Positions 1 to 12,459 of a stretch of DNA of 64,000 nt are shown here, piece by piece; within the stretch, counting starts at the first letter, position 1, and the number at the start of each line of letters is the position of its first letter. The position numbers and the translations under genes were made by a program. Source of the DNA: Uranotaenia lowii (lineage: Eukaryota; Arthropoda; Insecta; Diptera; Culicidae); contig NC_073693.1 in the NCBI RefSeq assembly GCF_029784155.1, positions 160,872,031-160,936,030 of the forward strand, read 5' to 3'. The notes beneath the pieces were generated by a model, which worked only from the letters and a program-made list of their open reading frames with translations, ran no database searches and was not told where the DNA came from.

Positions 1-2839
1 GAAATTTCCAAACAAATTTTGCAGCGGAATAATGTACAACAATGGAGCAGGAGGAGATTGAGCGGACCAATTGTTGCACGATCCAACATATTTTCTGGTT
101 AAGTATGGATCATAATTTTTTCTCAAAATCATGGTGTTAAAATTGTCTAACAAACGTTTCGTATAGAAAACTGGTACGAAAAATGTTTTATTCTGACGTA
201 AAACCTTATTTGCCGTGGAAGGAATGTTAAGATTTTTGTTAACAATTAGCACAAAAATCGCGCGAAAAAAACAAGAAAAATTAAAACTATCGTAAGATAC
301 ACACTTACCAGCAGAAATTATCACAAAAGCCTCATTTCATCAGAAAACATTCCGAATTACATGATTCAGTATTATTTTTGAGGAAAAGTTGAAAAACAGC
401 TAGAATATTGACAATTCAAGTCATGCTGTGCAATAATGGGTAAGGGGACAACGATTGGCAAATCACCCTATAATTTATCATTTGAGCTTTCTCAGTAAGT
501 TTCAGTCACATAAATAAGCTAAAATTGATGTTCTAGTAGGTACAACTATTTGATAGTAATTTTAGTCTTTTCGAAAGTACTTCCTGCAATTTTTAATATT
601 CTCATTGAGCACATAGGTTCATTTCAATATATATTTATATATTCTTAAAAAAAAAAAATAATGATGTGAAAACCATCATGACCCATTCTAGGCGACCACC
701 CCGTATTCCCTAAGTGTTCATTTTTTATTATTAACGAACTGTGAGAGGGGATGCTATGAGGATCCAAAAAAGCAAGCGAGGTATTTTACTCTACAATCCA
801 AATTTTTAAATTCAGAATCAAATTATGATAATAGAGTAAGAGTAACAATCTAGACTAACAACTAATGCCACAACCTAACCTTAAAAACCCATCCCAAGTT
901 CAAAATTCTGCTTCACTTTTCAAAATTTTCTCACTTGTTCATAGAAATTAAGGTCTGAATATTAAATGTTTAAATGAATTAAACCTATTTCGGAGGATCT
1001 GATTCCATAATTCCCATAACCAAAATTGTATTTCTTTTTTCGTATTTCGGATTCTTTATCCAGTTCAGGATTCTTGAATTTCAGTTCGAACAATCATAAG
1101 AAAATAGAAATGTAAGACTGCTTCAAAATCCTGGCTCAAATTTGGTTTTGTATTTCATATCAAATTTGAATCATGTTTTTCGAGATCATTTGCATTTTAA
1201 ATAGTTTGATAATAGTTTTCCAAAAATGAAAAACAAAATTATATATTCAAATTCGAAGTTCCTAAACTTCATTTTTACACAAAATTTCAAAACTTAAAGT
1301 TTCGAAATGGCAATTCAAAATTGAAAACTCAGATTCAGATTCATCATTTGAAATTCAATTTTAACTAAGACACGAATGCCACAAGGATGGTAAAGTTTAA
1401 TACAGATTAAAAAAAAATAATAAATAGTGAATTAAGATTAAACCTGAACAACACAATTTAAATAATAGATTCATGAACGAAATTTAGCTCATGAAATTCT
1501 GATCTGGAACTAAGATTTGGAAATCGTATTTTTTTTTAAATATTTCAGAAATCGTATAGAAATTCGGAAACAAATTCAAAGCTTTATTTTTGGATTCAGG
1601 TTCAGAACTCAGATTCAGAATGCAGATTCAAAATTCAGAAAAAGATTTAGCTTGTAAATAAATTGTGATGAATTGAAGAAATCACGAACTTGAGATTTCT
1701 TGTTAGTCCAATTTTCAGATTACAAATTTTTAATAAAAATTAGTTTAACACACAATTTAGCTGAAAATCACAAATGAAAAGAAAAATTTTATTTAATTTT
1801 CTAAGTTTTGTTTTATGCAAAAAACCCAAATTTTATTTAAAAAAAACCAAGGATTATCATTATGGAATTGATTCTTCATTAAAAATATTTGCTGTTAAAG
1901 AAACATGGACCTTATCTTCTCCTAAAAAAATCTGCACAAAATTCCATATTTTCCGATGTATTGTTTAACATTATGAACACATTAAGGACCCGAGAAAATC
2001 TAAGCCGTCAGACACCAAAATTCTGCATTTTATATTTCAGAAACCAATTGACAATATTCTGCTTATTTAATATATTTGAAAAATCATTTGTGTTAACATT
2101 TTTAGAATGAGGTTTCATTATTAGATTCATAACATTCGAATTGTGCTTTTTAATGGAGCATACTAACGGCAAGCGAACAAAGAGATTTGTCGTATTTGCT
2201 CCGCAATATGTTAATATTGTAGTTTTTTCAAAGCCTTTAAAACTAAAATCATCAGATTTGGCATGTTTGATTTGAGTATAGATTTTTTCTAAGAAATGAA
2301 AGGCTCTCTTAAAAAAACATAGTTTGTACTGGAATCAAAGATTGATCTATCAGACTTTTTAACAAATTCAAAGATTATAACCATCGACGATAACGTAATT
2401 AGTTCACCTTTATGGTTTAGGACTAATTTTCTTAAGTCACGATATAATACGAAAACTTTTAATGTACAAGAACTTATAAATGAATACTCATATAGTTACA
2501 AACGTAACTTGTTTTAATTATTTTTTGTATTCGTGCATTGTTGGACAAAAAATCATAGGTAAAAATCAGTCACCAAAACTCCCCCCCATGAGTCAGTTCT
2601 TCCGACGGCCCTGATACTAGGTTTAATGTTTCTTTCCTGACATCACATTTAATAATGATATATTTTGTTTATATATTTATAGAAAACGTAAAATTCAAAC
2701 TTGTTACATTTAACATAGATTTTTCAACCCTATTGGAACTTGATTAGATTTTGGTGAGAAGTGGTCTTAAAAGTTTGTCCGACACTGTATTATAATTTTC
2801 AAATAAGTTTTTTTGAACAATCTGTCAAAATATGAATAA
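1..2839. other. AT-rich non-coding DNA
   Basis: No conserved coding region, splice structure or transposon end was recognised here. From about 930 to 1700 the sequence is a degenerate low-complexity field built on GATTCAGAATTC-like words. The open frames in this stretch are short and AT-driven. It could be intergenic DNA or part of a large intron, for example downstream of the last visible furry exon on the minus strand. Confidence 0.6.
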
Positions 2840-3240
2840 AAAATATTTCTCATTTTTTTAAATTTGTCAATTCTCTTTTCTCATATATTATTTATGTCTC
2901 ATTACTCATTTCTCACATCTGATTTATCGTTCCTAAGTTTTTGTTTCTCATTTCTCCTTTATCTTTCTCCTTTCTCAACTCTCTATCTCACCCTTCTCAA
3001 TCCTTTAATTTCATTTATAAACACTTTGTTCTAAATTTCACAGTTCTTTACCGCCGTGATATGTCAAAGCGACGTAATTACTGGAAAATGAACAGAAATC
3101 AAAAACTTAGCATTACAAACTAAAAGAAGAATTGAGAAATGAGAATTGAAAATTGTTTATAGAGAATTAGAAAATCACAATTGAGAATCAAGAATTAGCT
3201 ATCGATATGTGAGAATTGAGAAGTGCCTATTGCCATTTTT
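2840..3240. repeat. TTTCTCATT / GAGAATTGA low-complexity pair
   Basis: The left part (about 2860-3000) is a run of TCTCATTTCTC-type pyrimidine words. The right part (about 3120-3235) is the purine counterpart, GAGAATTGAGAAATGAG-type words. The two halves are roughly complementary, so the region could fold on itself. A weaker patch of the same words occurs at about 4840-5000. No gene is supported. Confidence 0.55.
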
Positions 3241-3249
3241 TTTTTTTTT

Positions 3250-4060
3250 TTTTGTTAACGTTTCAAATCGCTGAAACAAGTTGAGCACCACTGACTCTCA
3301 GTGTGTGCTGCACGGCTAACTATAACCCAAAACAGTGTTCCGAAAATCACTCGGAAGAAACGCTCATGATAGGTTTCTTGTTGGAAAAATTCAAAGCCGA
3401 ATGCTGCTGCCTGTAGTTCCCTAGAGAGTCGGCATAGCGGCAATGCGAGGTCAATGTAAACAAGATTCAAAAGCGAGAGCGCATTCGCATCTAAGTCGAT
3501 CTCTCAAACTCACTACCTGGTGTATCAGAAGTGATTGAGACACTTACTGATACAAGATCCAATTCGAAAATCCAATCATTCACTCACTCAAACTCAGTCA
3601 ATGCGGCCTTGCATCGGTGCATACTGCCTGCGTACTTTCTGCCAAAGCGGCAGATACATGTGTATATACATACTGCATGCGTGTTTGAATGGCTATTTTG
3701 GTTTTAACCAACAACAGCAACAACAAAGAAAGATGTATCAGGCAGACAGAAATCGATCATCGATCAGTAAACGAGTGAGTGAGTGATTGAGCAAGAAAAG
3801 TTATTGACTGAAAGAAGAAACTGAAAATCAGGTAGCTCCTCACTCAGTTGAGAATTCCAACCGGAGAAGGAGCGTCTCTCTTTCAAATTTAATTTCTTTC
3901 ATTCTCGGTGCAGCGCTGTCGAACACAATCTTTGCCCCGCTGGGAGATAAACCAACCGACAATTTAGGTTTTGCTTTCGCTGTTGAAAACGTTTCAGTGT
4001 CTCTCATGAGAATTGAGTGATTTTCGGAACACTGACCCAAAACACAAACACTCAAAACCC
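3250..4060. repeat. Possible inverted-repeat element, less AT-rich
   Basis: A perfect 20-base inverted pair is visible: CAGTGTTCCGAAAATCACTC near 3332 and its complement near 4013. Further weak inverted similarity lies around it. Base composition is closer to balanced than the flanks, and a CAACAGCAACAAC run lies in the middle near 3710. No coding family was recognised. This may be an old foldback element or a promoter-like region; boundaries are not fixed. Confidence 0.35.
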
Positions 4061-4213
4061 AAAACTTGTAGCATTATCACAATTTACTTACATAAAATTT
4101 CACTAATAGGACATATTCAAAACCTAGGCTAGCTTACATTATTTATCCTACTTACGGGCCCGTATTTCCTACATTAGTGTACAAACTGACAAACAAGACG
4201 AACAACATCCATA

Positions 4214-4620
4214 TCACAGTTGGTTCGGAACAGGAATATCACAGCTGAATATCGCGGATTTTCTGGCAACCCTGCCTGGTTGCATTGCTCCACGGGCCCG
4301 CATCACTGCCCGGAGCACCTCCGCTGTCTGCTTTTGGCTAGTTCTGTTGCGGCTTGGCCAAACAAGCTGGGCCCCATAGTGCGTTGAGCTCCCGAACAAC
4401 GACACTCGGCTCTGCAACAACGACCCCCCAGGGGCCGTTGAATTTGTCCAAATTTGTTTTCATACTTGGCAGTTGTCGCTCTGCAGTTGTCTTCGGACTC
4501 GTTATCACAGTGTGTACACTGACACCGGCATACTTCCTCTTCCGGACCGAGAAATTTCTTGATCTGACTTATAGAAGTAGCAATTCGATGTGGTTTCTTG
4601 TTGCACAACCTTTTTCACGA
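4214..4620 (-). other. GC-richer island with unrecognised open frames
   Basis: About 400 bases are clearly richer in G+C than the surroundings and are open in two minus-strand frames (4303-4608 and 4214-4420). The first carries a cysteine cluster, VCRCQCTHCDNESEDNC, which could suggest a zinc-binding remnant, but spacing does not match a family I can name. No start context or splice sites stand out. It may be a fragment of a retrotransposon or of an unknown gene. I assign no function. Confidence 0.25.
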
Positions 4621-5268
4621 AATCCGGCATCCGTGTCCTTTTCTGCTGTTTTTATATATTCGTCGTTTTTGTTTACGTTTCTCCACGTGTGTGTCTGACG
4701 TTTAACACGCTTAATTCTAAACACTCAAGTTTTGACTCGAATGAACCCAATAACTACACGCTTAAAATTAAACAACCACAAATACTTAATTATAACGCTA
4801 CATCGCATTTCATTTCATGTTTTACTACCTCAACAAATTAAAGATGATTTTTTTATTTCTCAATTACTCTTTTAACATTATGTTTTTGGTTTTCGATTAA
4901 AAATATTCATTTATCAATTAGAGGATTGAAGATTGCAAAATGAGACCTGAAAAATGATAAATGAAAGAAAACCGTGTAAATGAGAATTGAAAAAGGCAAA
5001 AGAGTTATCAAAGCCTTCTGTATGCTATCTTCAGTTCTTTAGAATTTTTCAATGAATTCAATAAGTTCTTGATTTGCAATTGTCAATTTAATTTCTAGTC
5101 AAACTACAGTTCCTGAAGAAACATTAAGGGATTGAAGAGTCGAGTGTCTTAAAATAAATCCATATTATCTATAACAAAATGAAAAAAAAAAATCTGCATT
5201 TCTTAACCCTTTAAAATAACACTGATCGAAATTCAAATATCTCGGAAACGCTTGGATATTTTTCATTA
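4621..5268. other. Non-coding AT-rich stretch
   Basis: Nothing recognisable apart from the purine-rich GAGAATTGAAAA patch near 4920-5000. Confidence 0.5.
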
Positions 5269-5680
5269 GGCCGGAACAAATTTCAAATCCTTCTTTTGTC
5301 ACTCGGAGTTGGAACATCGCGAGGGGGGGGGGGGGGGGGGGACAATAAAAAATAATGACAAAACCAAAAAATTGGAATAAATTGCACGAAAGCTTTTATG
5401 GAACCAAATTCCATACTATATTATTGCATGAAACCTATGAATCAAGTACTTTTTTATCGAAAAATTCATTAAAATCAAGAATACAAAATGTGAATAAACT
5501 TCCATCTTCCAAAATTTGGTTCTTGGTCTTGTAATCTTTCGGATAGTTGAATTTTTCTTTGAAACTTACTTAAAATACTTCAAACTTTATTTATTCCCCC
5601 TTCGGGATTTTGGAAATTTCGAAGGGGGAGGGGGGGGGGGGGGAAGGGGACAAAAGAAGAAATTGATATTTGTTCCAGCC
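5269..5680. mobile_element. Short inverted-repeat element with poly-G tracts
   Basis: The ends are inverted repeats of about 32 bases: GGCCGGAACAAATTTCAAAT on the left and the complement of GGCTGGAACAAATATCAAT on the right, each followed by TTCTTCTTTTGTC. Both flanks carry TTA, a possible 3-bp target duplication. Inside each end is a long G run (about 5323-5341 and 5626-5642). The interior matches pieces at 55830-55990 and 59700-60000, so this is a dispersed, non-autonomous family. No transposase frame is present. Confidence 0.65.
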
Positions 5681-5983
5681 TTAATAGACTGATAAAAAAT
5701 ATTAAAAGATTAAAAGAAATTAGCCCGTGATATATTTACAACGATATTTTAATGTATGTTTATCAAACAAAGTACGCGCAAAAATCAAATTTGTTATTTC
5801 TTTTATTTTTTTTGCAAAAAGTAGTTTTTGGAAAATCACTGTTGTTTCTTTAGATTTGCAAATTCTTACAAATGTTTTAATCTCAGTCCATCATAAACAC
5901 CTTTCTGCTCCCTATTAACAAGGTTTGGAAGAAATTTGCAGTTATGATTCTGTTTGAGTTATGATTCTCAATTTTATATCTTA

Positions 5984-7376
5984 CTATCTGATCCCATACG
6001 AACTCCGTTTTGCTTTCAACTTGGAACATGTCATGAACAGTTTGTATGAATCACAATTTCCAAGCATTTTCCAGATGCATTTCCGAATGCATTGTTATGC
6101 AACTGCCAAAAAAATCTTGTCTATTAACTTTCATCTCGATGCGATACAAACTCACGTAATTATATCAAAAACAAATTAAGCAGTTTTTGCAAAAACAAAT
6201 TAAACAGTTAACATGGATGACCTCCTTCTTTGATGTTTGATACAAATATTTAAATCAGGAATCAATTGACCGTCCCAACCCCTGTGTATAAATTTCGGCT
6301 CGATCGTTGCATAACAACGCAATTATTGCCAAATAGTTAAACCCCTTTCGGTGGGCTTTTATACAATCTTTGATAACTGAAATCGATTGCCCTTCCCTCA
6401 AAACTCTCGTGTGTAAATTTTCAAAGCAATCCATTGCATGATAACGTCAGAATTGCTAAAAGCAGTGAAAAAATAATTAATATGGACGACCTTTTCGTCG
6501 ACCCCTGACAAAACATTTGACATCTGAAATCGATTGCCCGTCCCTGAAAACTACCGTGTGCAAATTTTCATCCCAATCCGATGTATAAGAACGACGATAT
6601 TGCGAAAATATTCAGAGGTTAATATGGACGACCTCCTTTGCCAGCCCCTTACACTGAATTCAATACCTGAAATCGATTGCTCGTTCCTCAAAACTTTCGT
6701 GTACCAATTTTCATCTGAATCCGTTGTATAATAACGACAATATGGCATTAACAGTGAATAGTTAATATGGACGACCCCTTCGACCGACCCCTGCCTTTAA
6801 TTTGGATAAGTTAAATCAATTGTTTGTCCCTAATAACTCCTATGTGCAAATTTTCATCTCAATCCGGTGTATAAAAACGTCAATATCACTAATATATTGG
6901 AAAGTTAATATGGACGACCCCTTTTGCCGGCCCCTTACACTGAATTTGATTCCTCAAATCAATTGCACGTCACTTAAAACTATCGTGTACCAATTTTCAT
7001 CTGAATACGATGTATAATAACGTCAATATCGCAAAAACTGCTAACAGTTATTATGGACGACCTCTTTGGATGACCAATCATACAAAATTTTACACCTGAA
7101 ATCGATTGCTCGTCTTTCAAAACACTCATGTGCAAATTTTTAACACGATCCGACGAAAAGTAACGTCAATATCTCGAAAATAATATTTGTCTTGTATGGA
7201 CGACCCCCTTCAGAAGGGGTCATCTGAAAACATTTTTCATCTTTCCTGGTCCTAATGAGCATCCATGCCAAATTTCAGACCTCTAGCTCTTAAGACGGCT
7301 GAGTATATAGAGGACAAACAAACAAACAAACAAACAAACAAACATACAGAAATTGCTTTTTATATAGGTATATAGA
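5984..7376 (-). mobile_element. Non-autonomous Helitron with ~125-bp tandem units
   Basis: Read on the minus strand the element starts TCTATATACC at 7376 and ends in a degenerate CAGATAG (CTAG in its relatives) at 5984, inserted between A and T, as expected for Helitrons. The body is about nine degenerate repeats of roughly 125 bases, each with a GTTAATATGGACGACC phrase followed by a CAAATTTTCATC phrase. A (CAAA)n run lies just inside the 5' end at about 7316-7345. The second large copy at 39330-41028 has the same architecture. No Rep/helicase frame is seen. Confidence 0.6.
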
Positions 7377-9420
7377 TTTATTTTAAAAATGTTCCCCAAC
7401 AAATTGATTCCAAATTAGCTTGAAAATGCGTTTGTCAACTGCTGACAATCAAAGAGGTAGTGGCTCCAGAGACCTAGTTTGACTAATAAAAAAAAAAACG
7501 ATTGGAATTTGGCTCAAAAACCGATTTCGAATGCCACCATCCACTTTCTGCATAACATTGATTGAAATGAGCCAATTTCACAATTCCTGTAGAACTATCC
7601 AATTGAAACGTTTCTTCTGATTGTTTGTTTGGCAGACCGTATTTGGTCGATTTACAATACATCGAAACTCTCAAAGATTGAATGAACCATACCAAATTCA
7701 GATGCCACTTTCAATGTGTTTTTGTTTTAGCTACAATTTTCCTGAAGACCGCTACACCTAAAGTTCCGATTCGTTTAGCTTCCCAAAAGTTGGGTCCATT
7801 AACTTTGGGCTTCGAGCAGAAATAGAGAGAGACTGCAAAAAAAAAAACTCAAAAACTCTAAGAAAATTTCTTGTTCTCGAAAAGCCTTGGGGCCTTACGG
7901 TTAAATCACTCACAAACACTTGAGACATGTTTGTTTGTTTTTGTTTTCCGTTTTCACCAAAAATCCCAACGGGCACGAGTGTATCGATGGAGGGCATCGG
8001 GCATGAAATAAATTCCAAATTCGGTTTGGAAACTTTTGGGGTGAAGCTTTTGGGGAAAACTAGCTGGAACGTTTCGCATTCCTCCGGCATGGCGGCATTG
8101 AGTTTTATGCTCTTCAGGGAAGGTAGGGCAGTTTCTAATTTCTAACAAATGAAAAAAAGAACATTTAAATCGAGAGATGATTAAACACGAATCCTACAAT
8201 ACATTTATTTTCATGTGCTGGATTCTATTTAAATTTTCGTTGTTTTAAATAAAATAAAAATTATTTCCATACTTTAAAACATTCGTAACAGAAAAGGATT
8301 GAAGCTGCTTTGAGGCTTAAGCAACACAATAATGCCGTTACAATTCGAACCGGAACAATAAACCTCAGCCATGGCTCTGAATACTGCTTATGTGACAGTG
8401 GAATCATCGTTCGCTTTTATTAGACCTCCCTAACGTAACGAGCATCATGAAATAAATTTAAATTTGAATGGAATATTGACTTTTACAACCAATTTAAAAG
8501 TTGCTCTATATACGGATACATTGCGTGCAGGCAAAGATCCGCCGATGGTGGTGGCAGAATAAAATTTCATCTATCTAGTCAGTCAGTTGATAAGAGTACC
8601 CATCGTTCCAGGAAATTTTCTTTCTCATGAGTCGATTGATTTTCCTGTGTGCTTTTTACGTGTATCTGTATTTGTTTTATTCGAAAAAAACGTCAATCTT
8701 TGTCATCGAAAAGACGGGTCGAGTCGAGACAAAATAAAAGGACGTATCTTTATCAGCCATTTCCAGGAATTGAATCAAGACGTTTTCGGAGAATTTTTCT
8801 ACAAAAAGTTCTATTTCACAATAACATAAGCTGAAGGTAACAAAAGGTTTACAACTCAAAGATAACAAAAAATGTCTGGTCCCCATTTACGTTGGATTGT
8901 CCTTTTAGTGAATTCAAATGTTTATGGTTGCATGTAAATTATTTTAACTAAACTATACAACGTTTATTTTGTGATAAATTTTAACTAAGTTTTTGAAAAA
9001 TTAAGATTCAAAAGTGTATGATTTTTTTCGGAAAAAGAACTTTTGCTTACACTTTGATTTTGCTCTATTGTAAAGAATAAAAATTACTTTCTGCCGACGC
9101 TTTCAGATCACAGTACAGTTACCATTATCCGATTATCTCCTAAGTAAATATTTTAGCTTCATTATGGTCAGCACAACTTCGTTAGAGCTATAGCATTAAT
9201 TTTCTCAAAAAGCATTCCAGAGCACCAGAAGCACCAGAAATCAATTAAAGCTAAAATCTGGCTATTTGACCCTGTTCGAGAAACGTCATCGTGACAACTT
9301 TTTTAATCTTCTGTAAAATTATTATGCTGCATCAAATTTTGGCCACCAAAGCTTTTATAAAGCTTTTATAAAACATCAATCGTGTCAAAATTGACATAGT
9401 GAATCCATCAACATGGCGTC
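7377..9420. other. Non-coding stretch without a recognised gene
   Basis: Open frames at about 7483-8148 on both strands and 8587-8886 on both strands are mutually overlapping and match no family I recognise. The part from about 7900 to 8130 is less AT-rich than its flanks but shows no splice or start logic. Near 9355 a short AAAGCTTTTATA repeat is doubled. Confidence 0.45.
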
Positions 9421-9437
9421 ATTTTGTGCACTTCAAT

Positions 9438-9962
9438 TTTTCAACCAACATGGCGTTAGTCAATTCAATGCTTAATAGCTTTATTATGGTCATATACATG
9501 GCTAATTAATTTTATAACAGTTTTATGAAAATTCATTATTAAGTAAATGAGGAAAGACCTTTTAAATGGAATAAATAATGTTGTGAATTTCGGGTGAAAT
9601 GAAACCATGAGTTGAAGTCGGATTTTTTTTGTCTGACGCCATCTTAAAATCCAAAATGGCAGCTTACGCTTAACTTTAATATGTTGTAAATGACTTAAAA
9701 TCGCATGAAACCCCTACAATATGAGTATTGGGTGAAAGGCTAAACGAGTAGAAGTCGAATTTCACTATCTGGCGCCATCTTAAAATAAATGCACCTCGTC
9801 AAATCTGTAGAACAAGGAAATTTTAGTGTAATATTTATTTTTATGGGAAAAAAATAAAATTAAAAATATTTCGCGAAAAACATTTTTCAATAAATATAAT
9901 TAGAACCATAACCAACATAGCGTTAGTCGATTCAATGCTTAATAGCTTAATATAAATATTTT
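9438..9962 (+). repeat. Direct repeat pair around a GCCATCTTAAAAT-rich stretch
   Basis: A roughly 40-base block (AACCAACATGGCGTTAGTC followed by ATTCAATGCTTAATAGCTT) occurs at about 9438-9480 and again, slightly diverged, at about 9910-9955. Between them, phrases with GGCGCCATCTTAAAAT and AAAATGGCAGC recur. This looks like an internally repetitive non-coding element; ends were not determined. Confidence 0.45.
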
Positions 9963-9984
9963 TCTGTCCCAAAAACAACCGGAT

Positions 9985-10285
9985 ACGCAGAGAAAACTGG
10001 ACGACCTCACCGGAAGCTCCAAGGCTGCATGTCTCAAAATCAATGCCGGAATGACCAAGTCGATGGAAATCAACACAGAAAATCCTCCCAAATTTGTGAT
10101 AGCTGTTGAGAAAGTGGAGTGCTTCCAGTATCTTGATAGTCAGATAACGTCTGATGGTGGTACCAAGAATTACATCGAAACCCGAATTAGAAAGGCCCGA
10201 TTTGCGTTTGCGAAACATCTGGCGGTCACGCCAGATCTCTCTGTGAACAAAAATCCGGGGAAAAGGCCTATTCCGCAGAGTTGAA
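9985..10285 (+). pseudogene. RTE-like LINE reverse-transcriptase fragment
   Basis: The frame encodes the region just after the catalytic part of a LINE reverse transcriptase: a RRKLDDLTG phrase, an INAGMTKSMEINTENP phrase, VECFQYLDSQITSDGG and RIRKARFAFAKHL. These phrases are typical of the RTE-like LINEs abundant in insects; clade assignment is from memory. The frame ends at an in-frame stop after about 100 residues, and the rest of the element is missing. Fragments apparently of the same family occur on the minus strand at 21861-22110, 25200-25875 and 30939-31500. Confidence 0.7.
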
Positions 10286-11678
10286 CTGAAACGAACATTT
10301 CCCAATTTCCATTGAAACTTTTTCTAAACTTCGACAGTATCGGAATGTGATAAACTGCAAAATCGGCTTATAATAATGAAGCACCCTTAAACATCGTAAA
10401 AGGGTAGCTCTACATTAGCTTTCCTCTCATCAGTCCTCGAGTCAGACATGTTTCATTCCTTCCAGGTCGCTCTCACACAATTCCGTATTTCATTTCGTTT
10501 CGTTCGATAAAGTCGGAGAAAATTCGACGAAATGTGAAACCCAATTAAGAGGATGTCTGTCGGTGTAAATTTGATTTGAAAGCCGAATTCACAGGAACGT
10601 GCTGTCACCAAAGCAACTACGAAAAAAGTATTTGGCAAAATCATTTATTTAATGATGCTTGCCTAAATTTTTCGTCTTTCTCTCTTCGCCAACTCGGCTG
10701 AGGGTTTTCGGTCGGTAGGTTACAGTTTCCAGCCAGACTTACTGATTTTTTGTCGGGTCTATGTGTAATCTGTTGATTTCGAGTTGCCCGGGGATGTGGC
10801 TCGTGTGCGGGTGTGCAGCTTTTCCGTGCCTCTTTCATATATCTACGTTGGTACAGACTTTGATCGGGATGAAGTTTGATAAGATTGATAGGAATATTGA
10901 TTTCAGATTATTGTCGGCTTCGAAACTTTTCCATCGGAATTCCATAATTGATGAGCGAGGGCAAATGGAATGTATTCATTTATCTTATTTCGTTACGCTG
11001 GTTGAGCTCGCTACTTATCAAATCGTTAAATAACTTGCTGTACCGATTTTGCTTTCATGCGTGGGGATGATTGGTTATATGTTGCATACATTTTGATAAA
11101 TAACATTTGACTTAATTCCATCGAAACCTTGAAAAAAAGTTTGATTTTTTTCTCTTACAACATTTTTTTATTTATTGAAATAACTCTCAGTCTAATGTAT
11201 CAGTAAAGTGAGTTGACTATCAATGAAACAATTGATTAAGCCTTTGTTTGATTCATTGTGTACTTTTGACGTTTACAACAAACAATCGGGTTTGTAAAAC
11301 CATTAAAAGGTGATGCATTTTGTACAATCATTACAAATTACTTCGTGGGACGATAGACATACAAATACAATAGACCAGTAGCTAGGGTAACGAACCTATT
11401 TTGGACCGATTTGGAAAGTGACTTTGCTATTTCGTGAAATAAAACGTTACAAAACTCATGCTATTCCTTTGGAAAATATCAATAACGGCGCCGGCCACGT
11501 CCTAATAGTCAATGGGGGAAATATGAAGGAATGTTAGTGAGATACTTTTAAGATTCAATCAACAACCTTTTGCCCTATATATTCCAAAGCCTATTTTTGA
11601 AAAATTTAGAAATAAATGCAAGTCTATATCACCAACTATAGAAACTGTCTATACGTCTGCGAATATACATATAATAGA
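10286..11678. other. Non-coding stretch without a recognised gene
   Basis: The segment 10440-10850 is less AT-rich and open on both strands, but the frames do not resemble a known protein and there is no splice structure. Nothing else recognisable. Confidence 0.45.
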
Positions 11679-12172
11679 CTAGCTGACCCGGTAAACTTCG
11701 TTTTACCAGTTACCTAATAAATCGTTGGAAAATGTTCACAGTTCTATAACTTTTCGTGCTCGTGAATCTGTTTTCATGAAAATCGTCTTCAAGTTTTTCG
11801 AGTTTTGTCCCGTTTCTAGATGATTTTATTTTGAAGTTCCCCTTCCATAAAAAGTGAGATTCTTGAAACTATTATACAAACCATCTCTGACCCGAAAAAC
11901 CCTCGGATACCAAATTTCACTTCATTACGACCGACCATTCATACGTGATATTGTTACAAAGAAAACGCCTCCATTTTTATATATTAGATGTGGAAAAGAG
12001 ATAATTTTATATGGGGACTCCTCTTCCATAAAAAGTGAGATTCTTGAAACTATTATACAAACCATCTCTGACCCGAAAAACCCTCGGATACCAAGAAATT
12101 ACACTTCATTACGACCGACCATTCATACGTGATGTTGTAACAAAGAAAACGCCTCCATTTTTATATATTAGA
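11679..12172 (-). mobile_element. Short non-autonomous Helitron
   Basis: On the minus strand it begins TCTAATATATAAAAATGG (12172 downwards) and ends GGGTCAGCTAG at 11679, flanked by A and T, matching the Helitron rule of TC start, CTAG end and A^T insertion. A perfect 6-bp hairpin (GGTAAA-ACGAAG-TTTACC) lies just before the CTAG end, as expected for a Helitron terminator. The body is two copies of a unit of about 165-170 bases (about 11840-11992 and 12015-12170). Related but truncated sequence is at 60005-60560. Confidence 0.72.
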
Positions 12173-12459
12173 TAACCAAGAAAAGGGTTATGTTAGTAGG
12201 GTGAGGTAACTATAACTTCGTGGATCCATTTTGATAAATGGTGCGATCGTGTAAATACGACTCTTGAGTGTAAATACGACTTATTGGAAGTTTGGCACCT
12301 TGTAACTTTATTCGGGTGTATGCATATTAAAAACAATGCTTGGGGGACCCTCAATGAATTCTTAAAATCTTTTACTCTGCATCATTACTTTTTTTTATGG
12401 AAAGCCCAACGAAACTTTATTTTCAATTTTCCATCCCTTATGAGCATATCCATATTAAA

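Noticed and set aside
5323..5642. Poly-G runs as sequencing gaps or artefacts
   Set aside because: They occur symmetrically in both halves of a bounded inverted-repeat element, and related copies have shorter G runs at the same places.
9841..10305. 154-codon minus-strand open frame
   Set aside because: Mostly antisense to the recognisable RTE-like fragment on the plus strand.
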